Shown here one piece after another: positions 48,153-61,824 of a DNA stretch of 64,000 nt. The stretch is taken from assembly GCA_026929865.2 (NCBI GenBank), contig CM049405.1, forward strand, positions 24,906,001-24,970,000. Direction: 5' to 3'. This stretch comes from Hyperoplus lanceolatus. Lineage: Eukaryota > Chordata > Actinopteri > Uranoscopiformes > Ammodytidae. The position numbers were made by a program, and so were the translations under genes. The number at the start of each line of letters is the position of its first letter. Position 1 is the first letter of the stretch. The notes under the pieces are model-generated. The model was not told the DNA's origin. It saw only the letters and a program-made list of their open reading frames with translations, and ran no database searches.

Positions 48153-48382
48153 TTAAAGGTGGGGCAAGTGATTCTGGAGAATATTTGTTGACAAAAAATT
48201 GTCATATCAGTGAATTACTCCTCACCATCTGCCCGCTGTCCGTAGTGTGAGGGCGCTGGACAAAAACAATCTGGTGTTAATACACAGCGTAGGATCTGTA
48301 AACTGGTATGTAAAGAAAGGTCATGTAAACAAAGTGGGCAAAGTCATTTTGTCAAGAAACATTCTTCAGAATCACCTTTTAA
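48153..48382 (+). mobile_element. T3 TTAA-target MITE
   Basis: The left TTAAAGGTGGGGCAAG, then GATTCTGGAGAATA, pairs with the right CATTCTTCAGAATCACCTTTTAA. The body has ccatctgcccgctgtccgtag and ggtatgtaaagaaaggt, shared with the copies at 49093 and 51131. Confidence 0.65.
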
Positions 48383-49092
48383 TTAGGTTATCATGCGGTT
48401 TGGAGACAGTAGGGGTTGAATTTAGAGGTCCATACATGTCTCTGCGTGTGTGTCTGGAGACTGTGTGTCTATGTGAAGGGTGGGCGAAATGAGAATGAAG
48501 CCCTTGAATATGCTTGAGAACATTCACTCCACACACACACACACACACACACACAGTATAGCCCCGGGAGTATTCTTTTCCTCTGTGATTTCATTTGAAG
48601 AAAGCCGGCGATATTATTCTTGGCTGTGTGTCTATATTGGAGAATAACTCTTGCGGCGTACCATTAGTTACAGGCACGGCACGCCACTAAAAATCAACCT
48701 TACTTCCCTTCGAAGTTCCCATGGCAACCGTCATGCCAACAATCCCTGTCCCCTTAAAGAAGCTCAGACACATTTTAAAGCACTTGAGATTCTGGCTAGC
48801 TTTGATTTTTTCATGTCTGCTGGAGTCTGGCTTTGATGACAGCAAAACATTACCAACCCTTTGACCTTTGACCTCCCAATTGTAAGCGTGTCCCCGGGTC
48901 ACATGTTGACCCCTCAAGAGGTCATGGATGAATGAGGTGTGACAAAGAGCACAGCCGGAGGGCAGGCAGACTCTGTGTGTGTGTTTATGTATGTGTGACA
49001 GAGCAGTCTGAGAACTCTCTGTGTGAGACACCGTAGGATAGAAAGTGATCTCATTAAGGTATGTATATTATTTTACCCACTTGGGTTTGTAA
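48383..49092. other. Gene-free interval
   Basis: A CA run lies at 48533-48556. The 48690-48860 stretch is GC-balanced and non-repetitive but carries no domain. Confidence 0.4.
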
Positions 49093-49296
49093 TTAAAGGT
49101 GCGGTCACACATTCTGGAGAATGCTTGTTGTCAAAATCACTTAAAAAAAAAAAAGCTAACCGAAACGCGGCATAGGCTCTGTTAACTGGTATGTGAACGA
49201 ATGGTATGGAAACAAGTTTACAGAGCTGGAACTGGATAGAAACGAGGACATATTTTGACCTCAACCTATCTCCATAATCGCTAACTACACCTTTAA
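49093..49296 (+). mobile_element. T3 TTAA-target MITE
   Basis: TTAA at 49093-49096 and 49293-49296 flank the left AAAGGTGCGGTCACACATTC and the right TAATCGCTAACTACACCTT. The inner landmarks ggtatgtgaacgaatggtat and cttgttgtcaaaatca match the other T3 copies. Confidence 0.75.
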
Positions 49297-49439
49297 AGTT
49301 CACCTTATCTTGGACGAGCAGTTTGACCAAACAAGGCAACTCAAGTTGAATTGTTACGGCACTGAGGCAACCCAAAACACACAGGACAATGAACACAAGC
49401 TTACATCCAAAGAATACAAACTCAACATTTTGTTTTCAC

Positions 49440-49541
49440 TTCAACTCCCTGTACTTGGTACATGTTACTTGTTGTCAAAATCAGTGAATATCTCATTATG
49501 ATCTTCCGTTTCTTCTCCACAATCTCTGACTCCACCTTTAA
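49440..49541 (+). mobile_element. T3 MITE, right-end fragment
   Basis: It ends in cttctccacaatctctgac, tccaccTTTAA, the T3 right end, and contains ttgttgtcaaaatcagtga from the T3 body. The left end is not found. Confidence 0.5.
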
Positions 49542-51130
49542 CCTATCAATGTCTCCAGGTCCATCAAGTTCCAGGGTCTTTGCAGATACTTAGGTAACAT
49601 TATTATCTTAACCAGAACAAATGATACCCACTTCCACAAACAGTTATCCTTCCCTGTTCTATTCCACTGCTGCACATAGTTTTGACCAGCTGAGAACATT
49701 GTATTGCCAGTGTCTGGTGTTGGATTTCACATAACACTTTGTCATGAAACTATTTTAGCTTTAATACATGGGCCACGGAAAAGAGCTTACACAAATAGCT
49801 TGAACTGTATCTATGCCAGTGATCTTTTACTGTTTGTGTAACCCACTTTAAATTGCATTTGTTGACATTTTACTCTACAAATAAACTTGAACTTATTGAA
49901 GCAATAATGGTGTCAACATACTGTATATCAGCCGATAAGCTAACAAGACATTGCAGTAGATATAATATTATTTTTAGAGAATGGGGGGGAGGGTATATAT
50001 GGAATGACAAACAACAAATGTCTCTGGCGACATGCTCATGGTTGGCACATTAACCCCTCAGCTATACCGTATAGTTGAGGAAGTTTAGAAATGTACACTG
50101 ACAGGCCTATTATAATGTTTGTCATGTGTTTATGATGAAAACAAATGTTGGCCAACGTATTAATATCAGATATGTTTGAAACTCTTAGAAAGATAAATAT
50201 CTGCGCCTGCCAAAAGAAACCCCCCAGTTTAAAATGTGTTTTTTTTTTTTCATAAGAACAGCCCTACTACATTTGACATATGTGATGTATAGTGCATGAC
50301 ATCACAGGTTTAATTCTAAGCAGCTGCCTTTCGGGAATATAATACGGCAATATTTTTTTTTTCTTTTTCTCAAACTCACATCATGTATAACAGCTTTCGG
50401 CTTTACTTTTGCAATTCCCAGCCTTGTTCAGATTCTTCACCCTGGATTTTCAAATATTTTTAAGAAGTAAAAACAGGACAGGTTCTTTGAGAAAAAGACT
50501 TGACAAGCATTCATGGTTCTAGGTTTAAACATGAGCGGTCCTGCATCTGGTTTGTCTGACTAATACAGCCGGAGTGATTATTGTATTCTAACTATCCTTT
50601 TTTTTCTTGCAGGAATAGCGGCTGCTTTTTTTGATGTCTTTTTTTTTTTGATCCACCCATTTTACCCGTCTGTGATAGATACCGTTTGTGTCAACCGCAA
50701 CTATTTCAATCAAGCCTTTGTTCATCTACAAATTAAGAATTAAATCGGCTGGTATGAAGTATGGCTTCATTCCGTGTGACTCACCCATGAGCGTGTGAGT
50801 TCACAGACAGCCCGATACGGCCTTTTTTTTTTTTAAATGACGGCTACACAAATGCAAAGAGTCAGCACATCACCTGACAAGGCATCAAACAAACACTCGA
50901 CTCTTAAATTACCTGAGGCATTTTAATTATGCTATTCTGTTATTGTTGCTACTGTGTTCCAAAGCAACGCGGCCAGACAGGAGTTTCTGAAAAACTCCCA
51001 TGACTTCAGCAAGACAAAGCAGATAAAATAAGTGGTGTGAGAAGGTGTGAAGATAGAACATGCCAGGACAACATTTAATTGTTAAAAACAGATGAGCCTT
51101 GAGTGAAGACGTTACGATCTAAAGGAGGGA
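49542..51130. other. Gene-free interval, possible regulatory DNA
   Basis: No gene recognised. The stretch about 50520-51010 is non-repetitive with short poly-T runs, and the part 50880-50960 (ttaaattacctgaggc, attatgctattctg) has the look of vertebrate conserved non-coding DNA. This is an impression only. Confidence 0.3.
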
Positions 51131-51319
51131 TTAAAGGCATACATAGCGATTGTAATACAGATTTTTCTTTTATCAAAATCAGCTAATACTGTATCTACTT
51201 ACCATCTGCTACCTGTCCGTAGTTTGTTTAAATACAGTGGTGAATGCACTAACAGCAATGTAAACGGGTGGTATAAACATGAAAAAAAGTTCTCTTGAGA
51301 TCGCTTAGTGTGCCTTTAA
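51131..51319. mobile_element. T3-like TTAA-target MITE
   Basis: TTAAAGGCATACATAGCGAT at 51131 and ATCGCTTAGTGTGCCTTTAA at 51300-51319 are inverted repeats with TTAA at both ends. The 189-bp body has accatctgctacctgtccgtag as in the copy at 48153. Confidence 0.78.
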
Positions 51320-52429
51320 TTTGTGAAATATGTAGGGATCTGCACATTATAAATCAGATAATAGTAGATATACACTATCTTTTACACAGGACTTTTCAAA
51401 ACAAAGTAGCAAAGAGCTTAACATTATTGCACCAGGATTAATGTGTTTCAGTACTGTGGCAGATAGAATTGAAGGATTAAAATCCCCATCCATAATAAAG
51501 ATTGTAACAGCAACAATAATAATACAACTGAAAAGAAATGTTGGAAAATAAAACAGTGTACCAGCATTAATGAATAAAAAAAGCTTATTTAAGAAAAATA
51601 TACAATAATTTGGAGAACTGATTTAAGCCCATTCAGCTGCAAAGGCCTGTTTACCTTCAGTTTTTGGGAGCAGGGAGATTTTCGGAACAGCCATCAAAAG
51701 TCCTGCCTGAGGATATACGGCTGCTCATTCAGCAATGGAACTGCAGGAGATAAAGCGTGAAGTGCTTTTAAAGGAAATTGGCTCACATATTAAAATGGGC
51801 TCTACAAACTGCTAACTGGAAAAAGAGAAGCTAAAACAGAGCTAATATGATCTTTTCTTCTGTAGTCTTCATGTCAAAAAATGAGCCGCTGCGTTTTGTA
51901 CTAGCTCAGGGCATGAGATAGAATTTTGTATTCAGAATGTAGCCTACAATGCAATGCAATAACAGGATTTGATCAGGTAATGTATGAGCTTCTCAAGATC
52001 AGCCCAAGAGAGAACAAAAAATTACTTTTTTTTAGGATGACCAACATGATTGAACATTTTTTGTGACGTGTTCTCTAAATGAAAGGCCAATATCATATAT
52101 AACATATACTGTATGGGCTCCTGGCTGCACGTCTGACATTTGAAGAAAGGGAGCCAAGATCATTCTCTAGGGATGTTCTTTGAGCCAAGGCATGCTATAC
52201 GGGTTGCTTTGGACTTGCCAGATTGGTGTAGGTGCTGAAGAATACAGTCCAAGCTCTACATGAAATGTTAAAGTTGTTTAGTGTGTGTGTGTGTATCTAT
52301 GTGAAAATGACATAATGTTTTGATAGTGTGCGATGTCCCAAAACCATCACGCCACACCGCTGGCAGGAGGAGATTACTGTCAGTGCAGCAGGAAACCATT
52401 TTCTAATCATGTGGTACGCATCAAAGTAC

Positions 52430-52431
<2 letters not shown>
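51320..52431. other. Gene-free interval
   Basis: AT-rich; no gene or element recognised. Confidence 0.4.

Positions 52432-52503
<72 letters not shown>
52432..52503. repeat. (CA)n microsatellite
   Basis: About 35 CA units. Confidence 0.97.
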
Positions 52504-52505
<2 letters not shown>

Positions 52506-55500
52506 CCTCCCATGTGTCTAATCTCAGCGATGAGGGAATCTTTCGCGAGACACCGCATTGCACGATACAGCATAAAAAGAGCAATACGCACTGCTTAAGG
52601 AAACGGTAGACCGAATTAGCCCGCTGACAGACTGATGAATGGCCGCATGGAACTACTGATAACCAGTGTCCACTAGAATACTGGTGTGCAACATGTGCTT
52701 AGCATTGTTCATAATGGGAAACATTAACCTGCATTGTAACGCACTTCCAAACCAGATTATCCTGTTCAGGATGTTAAGCAGTTTCAGTACTACCTGAAAC
52801 TATTTTTGCTTAAAACTCTTTATATATTTAGATTGGTGTTTATTTTGAATTTTGTGTAGTTTTTTTAGATACAAAGAAGAGGGAAAAAAATCAATGAATT
52901 GTATGCTTTTTTCTGTAATGACATTAGCCCCTTTGTTTATCCTGTTGCTGTAAATGCTGTGCTTTGCTGACCATTGTTACCTGAGCTGGACACTTTGTTA
53001 ATTGACACATTTGTGTGGGCGAGCAACAAAACAAACGATTCAGTAAAGGCGCATCACTTAAACTCCCACAGCCTGGCCCAGAAAAGTTTGAACGTGCATA
53101 TCAAGAGTATTTATTATTTCACCTCTCTCTGTCTCTCTCCGTTAAACAATTTATATAAAAATCACAAAAATCAAACCACAGAATACACCAGTGTGTGTCC
53201 TCGTAACGCTGGCCCATTGCACTGTTACCGACTAAGCTAACTGATGAGCTAAATTAACTAACTGCAGCAACTTTATGACTATGACTAAATATTTCACCAC
53301 AAATTCATTTTCTGGAGTAGGCTATGGGTATGGCTATGGCTAACAGGGTGTATGTGTTTGTTTTGCCTAGTTCTTCTGAATTCATTCTCCAACACAGGTC
53401 ACAGTTACATCAGTTACAGTACTCTTAATTCAAGAGAGAGCATTGACATTGCTGGTGCTACTAGACTGTTGTAAGCACATGCTATGATGACACAGCAGGG
53501 TTAAAAAAAACTCAACAAGCAAGCGTGAGTGTATGCATGTTGAAATGGCAGAGTGGGTTCACTGATTGGCCATGGATCAAACAGTATATTTCTGCTATAG
53601 CAGGCAGCTACACGTTTGAGCGAACAAGATGTTTAGACATGATGTATCTGACATTGTTAATCATCTTCAAGCTAAACAAAACTACAGTATGAACATATAC
53701 ACTATTTACATAACCATGACTGTAATCCACTGGGATTACATTATAAATACATTATGAGCTTCAAGCTTTACATTGCGCCTGATTTAACAAACTAAAGAAA
53801 ATATATTTTTGGAGCTAACCCCTTCAACACGGCAAATCAGCGTTCTTCACAGAGAAGCTTCACTTATTTATTCATCTGGAGTCTTCATAACACTTCTGAG
53901 ATTGAGTTCTGAGATATGAACATTTAATTTTTTTAAAAATGTACTCCACGCATACATTTCTCCAATGAATCACTTCTTTTGATTTGTTAGTTAAGTGAAT
54001 CTGCGTTGATCACACATCTCTCGTCATCAGCAGTTAGTAACTTTAGATCTTGTGATCAAAATGTTGCAAAAATGTACTTAAATTGTACAACTTATCCTGG
54101 TTAAAAACATAAGACATGCATTCCATGAAAAACAGATTTGAATGGATTTATGATATATGATTATGGAGTCTATCAGATATTGGTATTAGCAAGGTTGCCA
54201 AGTAATAATTTGTATTAAGTGTTGTTTATACTTGCGAGGGGAATCTATCGATCCTTGTTCTGGGCACAGTCTCTTAGTAGAAGATATACAAGGAGATTGT
54301 GTGGGTGAAAAGGGCAGTAGATGGAATTGCAGGATGTGGAAATCATGACACTGCAGAATGACAAGCAGCAAAATGCCACCATGCCCACTCTGAAACTCTT
54401 GTCCCCAAGTTCCCAAGGAACTTTCTAACAAATGAGAGCTACCCCAAGCAAACGCTCCTAACAGTTCTCGTCTATTGTTAACCAACACAGTTTCAGGTTG
54501 GCTGTCTGAGAACACATTATCCATCTCTCACTAACAGGGTCACAGAGGTCACTTTTCCCTTTCCACTGTCCCCGGTCCTCCCTCAAGAACGCCATTTATC
54601 TATAAGACGAGCAAATATGGGGCATTGCTTTTCCACTATGCTTCTCTTCTGCTGTCTTTCTGTCCCTTACTTCTCTAAGCCATCACTCAGTTCCATATTA
54701 CCAATTACAGAACCATTTTAATAAATAAGTTTCAATCTTGTAACTTCATTAAAATAGGGTCACACACAAATAATATATCGCTTTGTCACACACATTTTAT
54801 TCAAATATCAGGATGCTTTTCTACTGGGATATGCTGTTTAAAATGGCTATGAAGAACTTGGCGCTTTAGCTGATTATTGTGCCCCCTTTGGACCAAAGCG
54901 GTAGTGGTTTTACGACACCTGTCCTAAAGATCTTTGCTAGTGTGTGCCGGCGGCTCGTGTATTTGTTCAGGAAGCGTGTGAAAGAGAGACTGGAGGATGC
55001 ATGGCCATGAGGTAAAGTATTTATATGTGACCATGTCAGATTGATAATGGTAATGTGGCAATGGTGAGGCAAAGTAAACTTTAATTTAGTACCGTTCATA
55101 AACACAGGATGTCTCAGTCAGCCTACCATAAATCGTTTTGACTAAGGTCATGGGAAATTGGACCCGAGCAAAGACATTAATAATAACCATATAAAATAGC
55201 ATTCTTTTCGCTGATACATTAGGTATCAATAGAGTACAATATATGTTTTTTCAGGCAAATATTTAAAACAAGAAAAGTTCTTAGGTAATAAGAAGATCAT
55301 TTTGACAGCAGACATTATGACCTGCTGTCAAACACAGTGCTGCTCTGTCATCGTTCATATGTTTAGTTCCATCAGTGCTTTGTCTGAACTTCTAACCGGT
55401 TGCTTGATAAAGACCTATTACATGGAGGTTGGTCTAAGGAGATTGATGATTTTGTATTTGACTTTGCTACATTGAAGTGGACCTGAATCATATTCACACA

Positions 55501-55739
55501 CATTCAATTCACACACCTTCTATTACACAACAACAAAAAGACACGTAGCAAGCTCATTGTCTTCTTGTGGTCCTATCCAGCCCTGTTCTGGATGCACTGT
55601 GTGCCTTTGCCTTCAGCAGTGGAGTCTCAAGAGATCAGCCAGTCTGTTGTTGTAACTAATCCCTCACTTCCACTCCCCTCAGTCAGGGTAAATATATATC
55701 GGCCCAGCCTGTCTGTCTGTCTGGCCCTGGCCTGCCTAA
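52504..55739. other. Long unique-looking interval
   Basis: No gene recognised. The 112-residue minus-strand frame at 54186-54524 has no domain I know and no splice context I can defend. The rest is AT-rich and free of recognised repeats. Confidence 0.4.
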
Positions 55740-55788
55740 CACACGCACGCACGCACGCACGCACACACGCACACACGCACACACACAC
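55740..55788. repeat. (ACGC)n/(CA)n microsatellite
   Basis: CACG tetramers grade into CA. Confidence 0.95.
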
Positions 55789-56400
55789 ATTTCCTTCCCA
55801 TAAGTGAATTACAAGAGGGCTGTAAGTGAGATGGGCATGGGCAGAGCAAAGGTTGAACTTTGCTGTTTTTGGTAGAGTGCAGGTGTGTTTATGTTTGTGA
55901 TATAGTTTTGGGGAATGATTGTGTGTGAGTCAACACTGTGTAGAGCACATTTAAATGGATGTGCAGTAGCTGTGTGTGTGTGTGTGTGTATCTAGAAATT
56001 GTGTGTGTGTGCGCCGGTCTGCTTGTACAGTAAACAGTGCTATGTGTGCACACGGTGTGATTTTACAAGTGTATTTGAGTACGTGATCATGTTGTGTGTG
56101 TTTATGCTTGAGGGAATACCTACCTAATAATTATCAATGTCTAGTTTGGACTTGTGTGGAGGTTGGTAAGGGTTTGCCCACACAAAGCCAGTATAATGAC
56201 AACCTGCCAGGTATAGCATGGTAATGATGTGGTACTTAATGAACTCCCCAGGGGGGAAATTATCTTTTTTTTGTTCCCCGCGCAGGGAGGTCAGGAGTCA
56301 GTCTGGATCTAAAGTCGTGCCCAAGGAAAGCATTAGGTTGGTGGACACCAGCCATTAGAGGGGTTTGAAAATAGATATTATGTTTAAAAGACTTTGGAAT
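55789..56400. other. Gene-free interval
   Basis: GT-rich (short run at 55971-55988), no gene recognised. Confidence 0.4.
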
Positions 56401-56560
56401 CAAAGAGCTTGATAGCTCTGTTGTTAACACCAATGACTTTGGTATGGGGAACCAGGTTTCGATGTCAGGGTGCAAGTCCCTTAGGCAAGACCATTCATGC
56501 TAACGTCATACCTCGAGATGGAAGTGGCTTTGCATAAAAGGGTCAGCTAGATGACATGTA
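56401..56560 (+). mobile_element. Degraded tRNA-SINE
   Basis: A weak B-box-like caggtttcgatgtc is followed by caagtcccttaggcaagac and aaaagggtcagctagatgacatgtaat, the 3' end of a common teleost SINE (aaatgacatgtaat). It is heavily diverged. Confidence 0.5.
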
Positions 56561-57767
56561 ATTAAAATCAAATTAAACGTTTGATTGGCAAGACATTTGT
56601 TTCAGACTCAACTGTGAAAAAAAAGTGTGTGTTATTTGTGTAATATGACACACTGCATTACTTCACCTAGCCTCCAACAGAGTATTTGTACAACACACAC
56701 TGGTCTCATAGCCTTGTGACGTCAACACACCACACCAGTATGTGGGCTTCTATTGAAAGCAATATGACTCAAACATATGTTGCCAGCTAATGTTGCCCCA
56801 TATGTAACCAAGTGTGATGCATGAACACACAGTGGTATATTTGTGAAATGGACTGGGTCCTGAGCATAGATCCAAATGCTCCTAACGGTCAATGTTAACA
56901 TTGTCCTGACAAGTGACAAATGTACAGCTGCAACATGTCTGAGGTCTGGGTGTGGTGGTGAGCATCCGAAAGTGTGCTACTTTGATATTCAAAACTGCAA
57001 AAAAATTCCCAAATCTAGGCCATGGCTGTGACCTGGAAAATAACTTTACTAATTTAGTATTGCACTAGCATAATTTTGGGAAGGTTTAAGCTTTAAGGGC
57101 CCACCAATGTTATTCCACTATAGATGTGAGGGCTGGTGGTGGAGCCTCTGTGAGAAGATGTTTTGGGGCATCCTCCTGCAGTAAGAACATCACACTACAT
57201 CCCAACACTTCTCCTTAACAAAACCCCTACAACCTTCTCTCACCCTTCAACTCCACACTCACCCCATAAGGAGCCTGATCAATAATTCCACTAGACTGCA
57301 GCCCAAAAAGAAAAAGTCAGCCGAGGAGGGTGGCAGGGGCACATGGAGAGAGACTTCAAAGGGCTTTGTGTGGTGCCAGTAATGAAGGGAGGCTACAGCA
57401 TACATTTGCTGCAAGACAAGCTTGTATCTTCTATCAAGTTCCAAGGAACCAAGAAAAACAAAAAAGTTGTTTGTAAGTACATTGTGCAACAAACACAGCA
57501 GGTTTTTTGAGCAGGCTCCATAGTATGCTCTGTATGTGGCTGTGGACACTTTGTCATAACCAGGCTTTAACAGTAACAAGGAAATGTCATAAACTAGTAA
57601 AGAGTTAGGGATTTATTTTGTAATGCAACAGCAGTGGGTGTGTGTTCTTGTATTTGGCATACTGATCAGGGGCTTGATCTACTGTGTGGGAGAACTCCCA
57701 AGCCCCATTCATTATTCAGGGGAGTGTGAGAGATATATCTGCTTCCCAGATTACTTTTCCTCTGAGG

Positions 57768-57770
<3 letters not shown>
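56561..57770. other. Gene-free interval
   Basis: No gene or element recognised. Confidence 0.4.

Positions 57771-57815
<45 letters not shown>
57771..57815. repeat. (GA)n microsatellite
   Basis: About 22 GA units. Confidence 0.97.
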
Positions 57816-57818
<3 letters not shown>

Positions 57819-58018
57819 GAAGATCAAGAGAAAGAAAAGTCAAGAGAGAGATAGATACAGGGAGAAAGAGGGAAAATATGTTCTATGTTGCCGAATGTAA
57901 TTGTATTGAAAATTACTATACATACCTGTATAGAGATGTAAAGTAGGTTCTAGTGTAGAAACATATTGGTGTTAAACTTTAACATCAGTGTTTAACGGAG
58001 ATTGATACAGTAGTTGGT

Positions 58019-58019
58019 T

Positions 58020-58089
<70 letters not shown>

Positions 58090-58107
58090 AGAAGATAGAT
58101 AGAAGAT
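58019..58107. repeat. (GATA)n microsatellite, left of Tc1 copy B
   Basis: About 17 GATA units, then interrupted agaagatagatagaagata up to the transposon. Confidence 0.95.
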
Positions 58108-58108
58108 A

Positions 58109-58960
58109 CACCAACAAAAAATAACGCAACACTTTGTTTTGCTCCCATTTTCATGAGATGGACTAAAGATCTAAAATTCTTCCAGATACACAATTGTACC
58201 ATTTCTTTCAAACATTGTTCACAAATCGTCTAAATGTGTGATAGTGAGCACTTCTGCTTTGCTGAGATAATCCATCCCACCTCACAGGTGTGCCATATCA
58301 AGATGCTGATCTGACATCATGATTAGTGACAGGTGTGCCTAGACTGTCCACAATAAAAGGCCACTCTGAAATGTGATTTTTTTGCTTTATTGGGGGTCTG
58401 GGGACCAGAACCAGTCAGTATCTGGTGTGACCACCATTTGCCTCATGCAGTGCAACACATCTTCTTCGCATAGAGTTTATCAGATTGTCAATTGTGGCCT
58501 GTGGAATGTTGGCCACTCCTCTTCAATGGCTGTGCGAAGTTGCTGGAGACGGCTTATGGTGGAGAAATGAACATTCAATGCACGAGCAACAGATCTGCTT
58601 GACATTCCTGCTGTCAGCATGCCAATTGCACGCTCCCTCAATGCTTGTGGCATCTGTGGCATTTTGCTGTGAGACAAAACTGCACATTTCAGGGTGGCCT
58701 TTTATTGTGGACAGTCTAAGGCACACCTGTGCACTAATCATGATGTCAGATCAGCATCTTGATGTGGCACACCTGTGAGGTGGGATGGATTATATCAGCA
58801 AAGCAGAAGTGCTCACTATCACACTTTTAGACAGATTTGTGAACAATGTTTGAGAGAAATGGTACAATTGTGTATCTGGAATGAATTTTAGATCTTTAAG
58901 TCCATCTCATGAAAAATGGGAGCAAAAACAAAAGTGTTGCATTTATATTTTTGTTGAGTG
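58109..58960 (-). mobile_element. Tc1-like transposon, internally deleted (copy B)
   Basis: Same length class, ends and internal deletion as copy A at 15949. TA flanks both sides (58107-58108, 58961-58962) inside a GATA array. From about 58520 to the right end it differs from copy A by six substitutions and no indel. In the left part it differs by about fourteen one-base losses and only about four substitutions. Confidence 0.92.
58480..58677 (-). pseudogene. Tc1 transposase fusion remnant, frameshifted
   Basis: The N-terminal RERAIGMLTAGMSSRSVARA and LNVHFSTISRLQ, and the same junction QQLRTAIEEEW, show it is the sibling of 16268-16531. One base fewer near 58508-58512 shifts the frame after EEEW. 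The lost base lies in the zone of clustered one-base losses, so the frameshift may not be real. Confidence 0.85.

Positions 58961-58993
<33 letters not shown>
58961..58993. repeat. (TAGA)n microsatellite, right of Tc1 copy B
   Basis: About eight units, in register with the array on the other side of the transposon. Confidence 0.95.
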
Positions 58994-59141
58994 GCAATTG
59001 TGTGGCAAATGTTTTCCATTGCTCTTGCACTGAACAAGAAATGGTAATTTTAGGTGTGACGATACCAGATCAGCATGTGATCAGATCATTCAAATCATTT
59101 GGTATACAAACCAAGGCTTTGTTAGTGCATGCAAGGTTATA

Positions 59142-59331
59142 GCGCTTTTCCATTAGTACCGGCTCTTCCCTACTCTAATCTACACAACTGACCAATCAGT
59201 GGTCTGCAGTGTTTCACATAATGTTTCGTCCCTGGAACCTCTCAGAGTAGGGTCCAAAAATGTAGGGACCAGGGACTTTTTCATAGTGGGAAACCAAAAA
59301 AGGCCAGTAGAGTAGAGTGGAAATGTGCCAT
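59142..59331. mobile_element. hAT-like MITE
   Basis: The left gcgcttttccattagtaccgg and actctaatc pair with the right ccagtagagtag and gagtggaaatgtgc as imperfect inverted ends. The TTTTCCA-type end resembles H1 but the body is different. A target duplication was not found. Confidence 0.45.
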
Positions 59332-59756
59332 GTGTCTGCTCATAGTGCATGAGTGTTCAATGCAAACAAAGTTAAATGAGAAAGTTCAAACTAGGCTATG
59401 CAATTCCTTAACAATTACACCTACTTGATTTGTCCCCACTATGTATGTAGGTGCACTGCACTGTCCAGCAACTGTAGCCTACACACCGCCAGTATAGAGT
59501 GCATGACATAAGAAGTGTTTACTTGAGGAATTGTAAAACTGAAGAAAATAAAACTGTGTTTAATAAAACATGAGTTTCTAGTTACATCAGATAGACTGAT
59601 AGGGCATAGTTAGCTCGAGGTAGACTAAATATACTCCAATGAATAACTTATAAGGATATGTAAGCAACTAGAAATTGAATCTACAGTAACTGCTATCTCT
59701 TGCTCCTCATATGTTTAAGCTAGTAAGCTATTATATAAATAATGTTGGTAACACTT
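59332..59756. other. Gene-free interval
   Basis: No gene or element recognised. Confidence 0.4.
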
Positions 59757-60018
59757 TACAATAAGGGTACATGAATTAACTGTCATTTAGTTCATGCTAT
59801 TAATGGTTAGTTAATGCTTAGTTAAGCATAGAAGCTCAGTCATGTTATGATTGGTTAATGCTTAATTAAGCATAAATCAAGCATAATGGTTAGTTCATAC
59901 TTAGTTAATGCTTATTAAGCACTAACTGAGCAGTTATTAACAGCTGGTTATTGCTTAGTTAATGTTTTAAAGCATTAAGTAACCAGTTATAAGTGTACCC
60001 TTATGGTGAAGTGTTATG
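59757..60018. mobile_element. TIR MITE with degenerate internal repeats
   Basis: The left TAACACTTTACAATAAGGGTAC and the right GTACCCTTATGGTGAAGTGTTA are inverted repeats of about 22 bp. The interior is a degenerate array of ggttagttaatgcttagttaagc-like units of roughly 25-45 bp. No coding sequence. Confidence 0.65.
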
Positions 60019-61417
<1,399 letters not shown>

Positions 61418-61824
61418 GGCTGCGTTCCAATACCCATACTATCTACAATTTAGTATGGTAGAAAAAAAGATTTAGATGTCCCGATTCTTGTGGCCGGATT
61501 TAGCATGGTTAGAAATAACCGGATGTCTACTACATCCGGACAAGATTTGTAATATTGAAAACAGCATCCTATTTGGTTGATGCTGACCCACAATCCAGTG
61601 CGCACCGGAAGTGACGTCCCATCGACGGAGCCTACATGTGAAAACAAACGGTGATGTGACGGATATAAAAGCAAGAGGCAAGATCAAGGCGCAATGTTAT
61701 GACGATATAAATAAGTAAAAGTATGTCCCAAGTGTATGCCTACTGCACCCTAACTAGATTATTGTTATGGTCAGATGTAGTGTGAAGAATAGAAAAAAGA
61801 AAGAGTATGCGATTTGAAACGCAG
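61418..61824. mobile_element. TIR MITE (hAT-like ends)
   Basis: The left GGCTGCGTTCCAATACCCATACT and the right AGTATGCGATTTGAAACGCAG are imperfect inverted repeats. The interior contains catccgg motifs and ccggaagtgacgtc. Such GCTGCGTTCCAA ends are frequent in fish genomes. The target duplication is not clear. Confidence 0.55.

Noticed and set aside
54186-54524. Possible host exon or small protein of 112 residues
   Set aside because: No recognisable domain, no convincing splice sites, and composition like the surrounding non-coding DNA.
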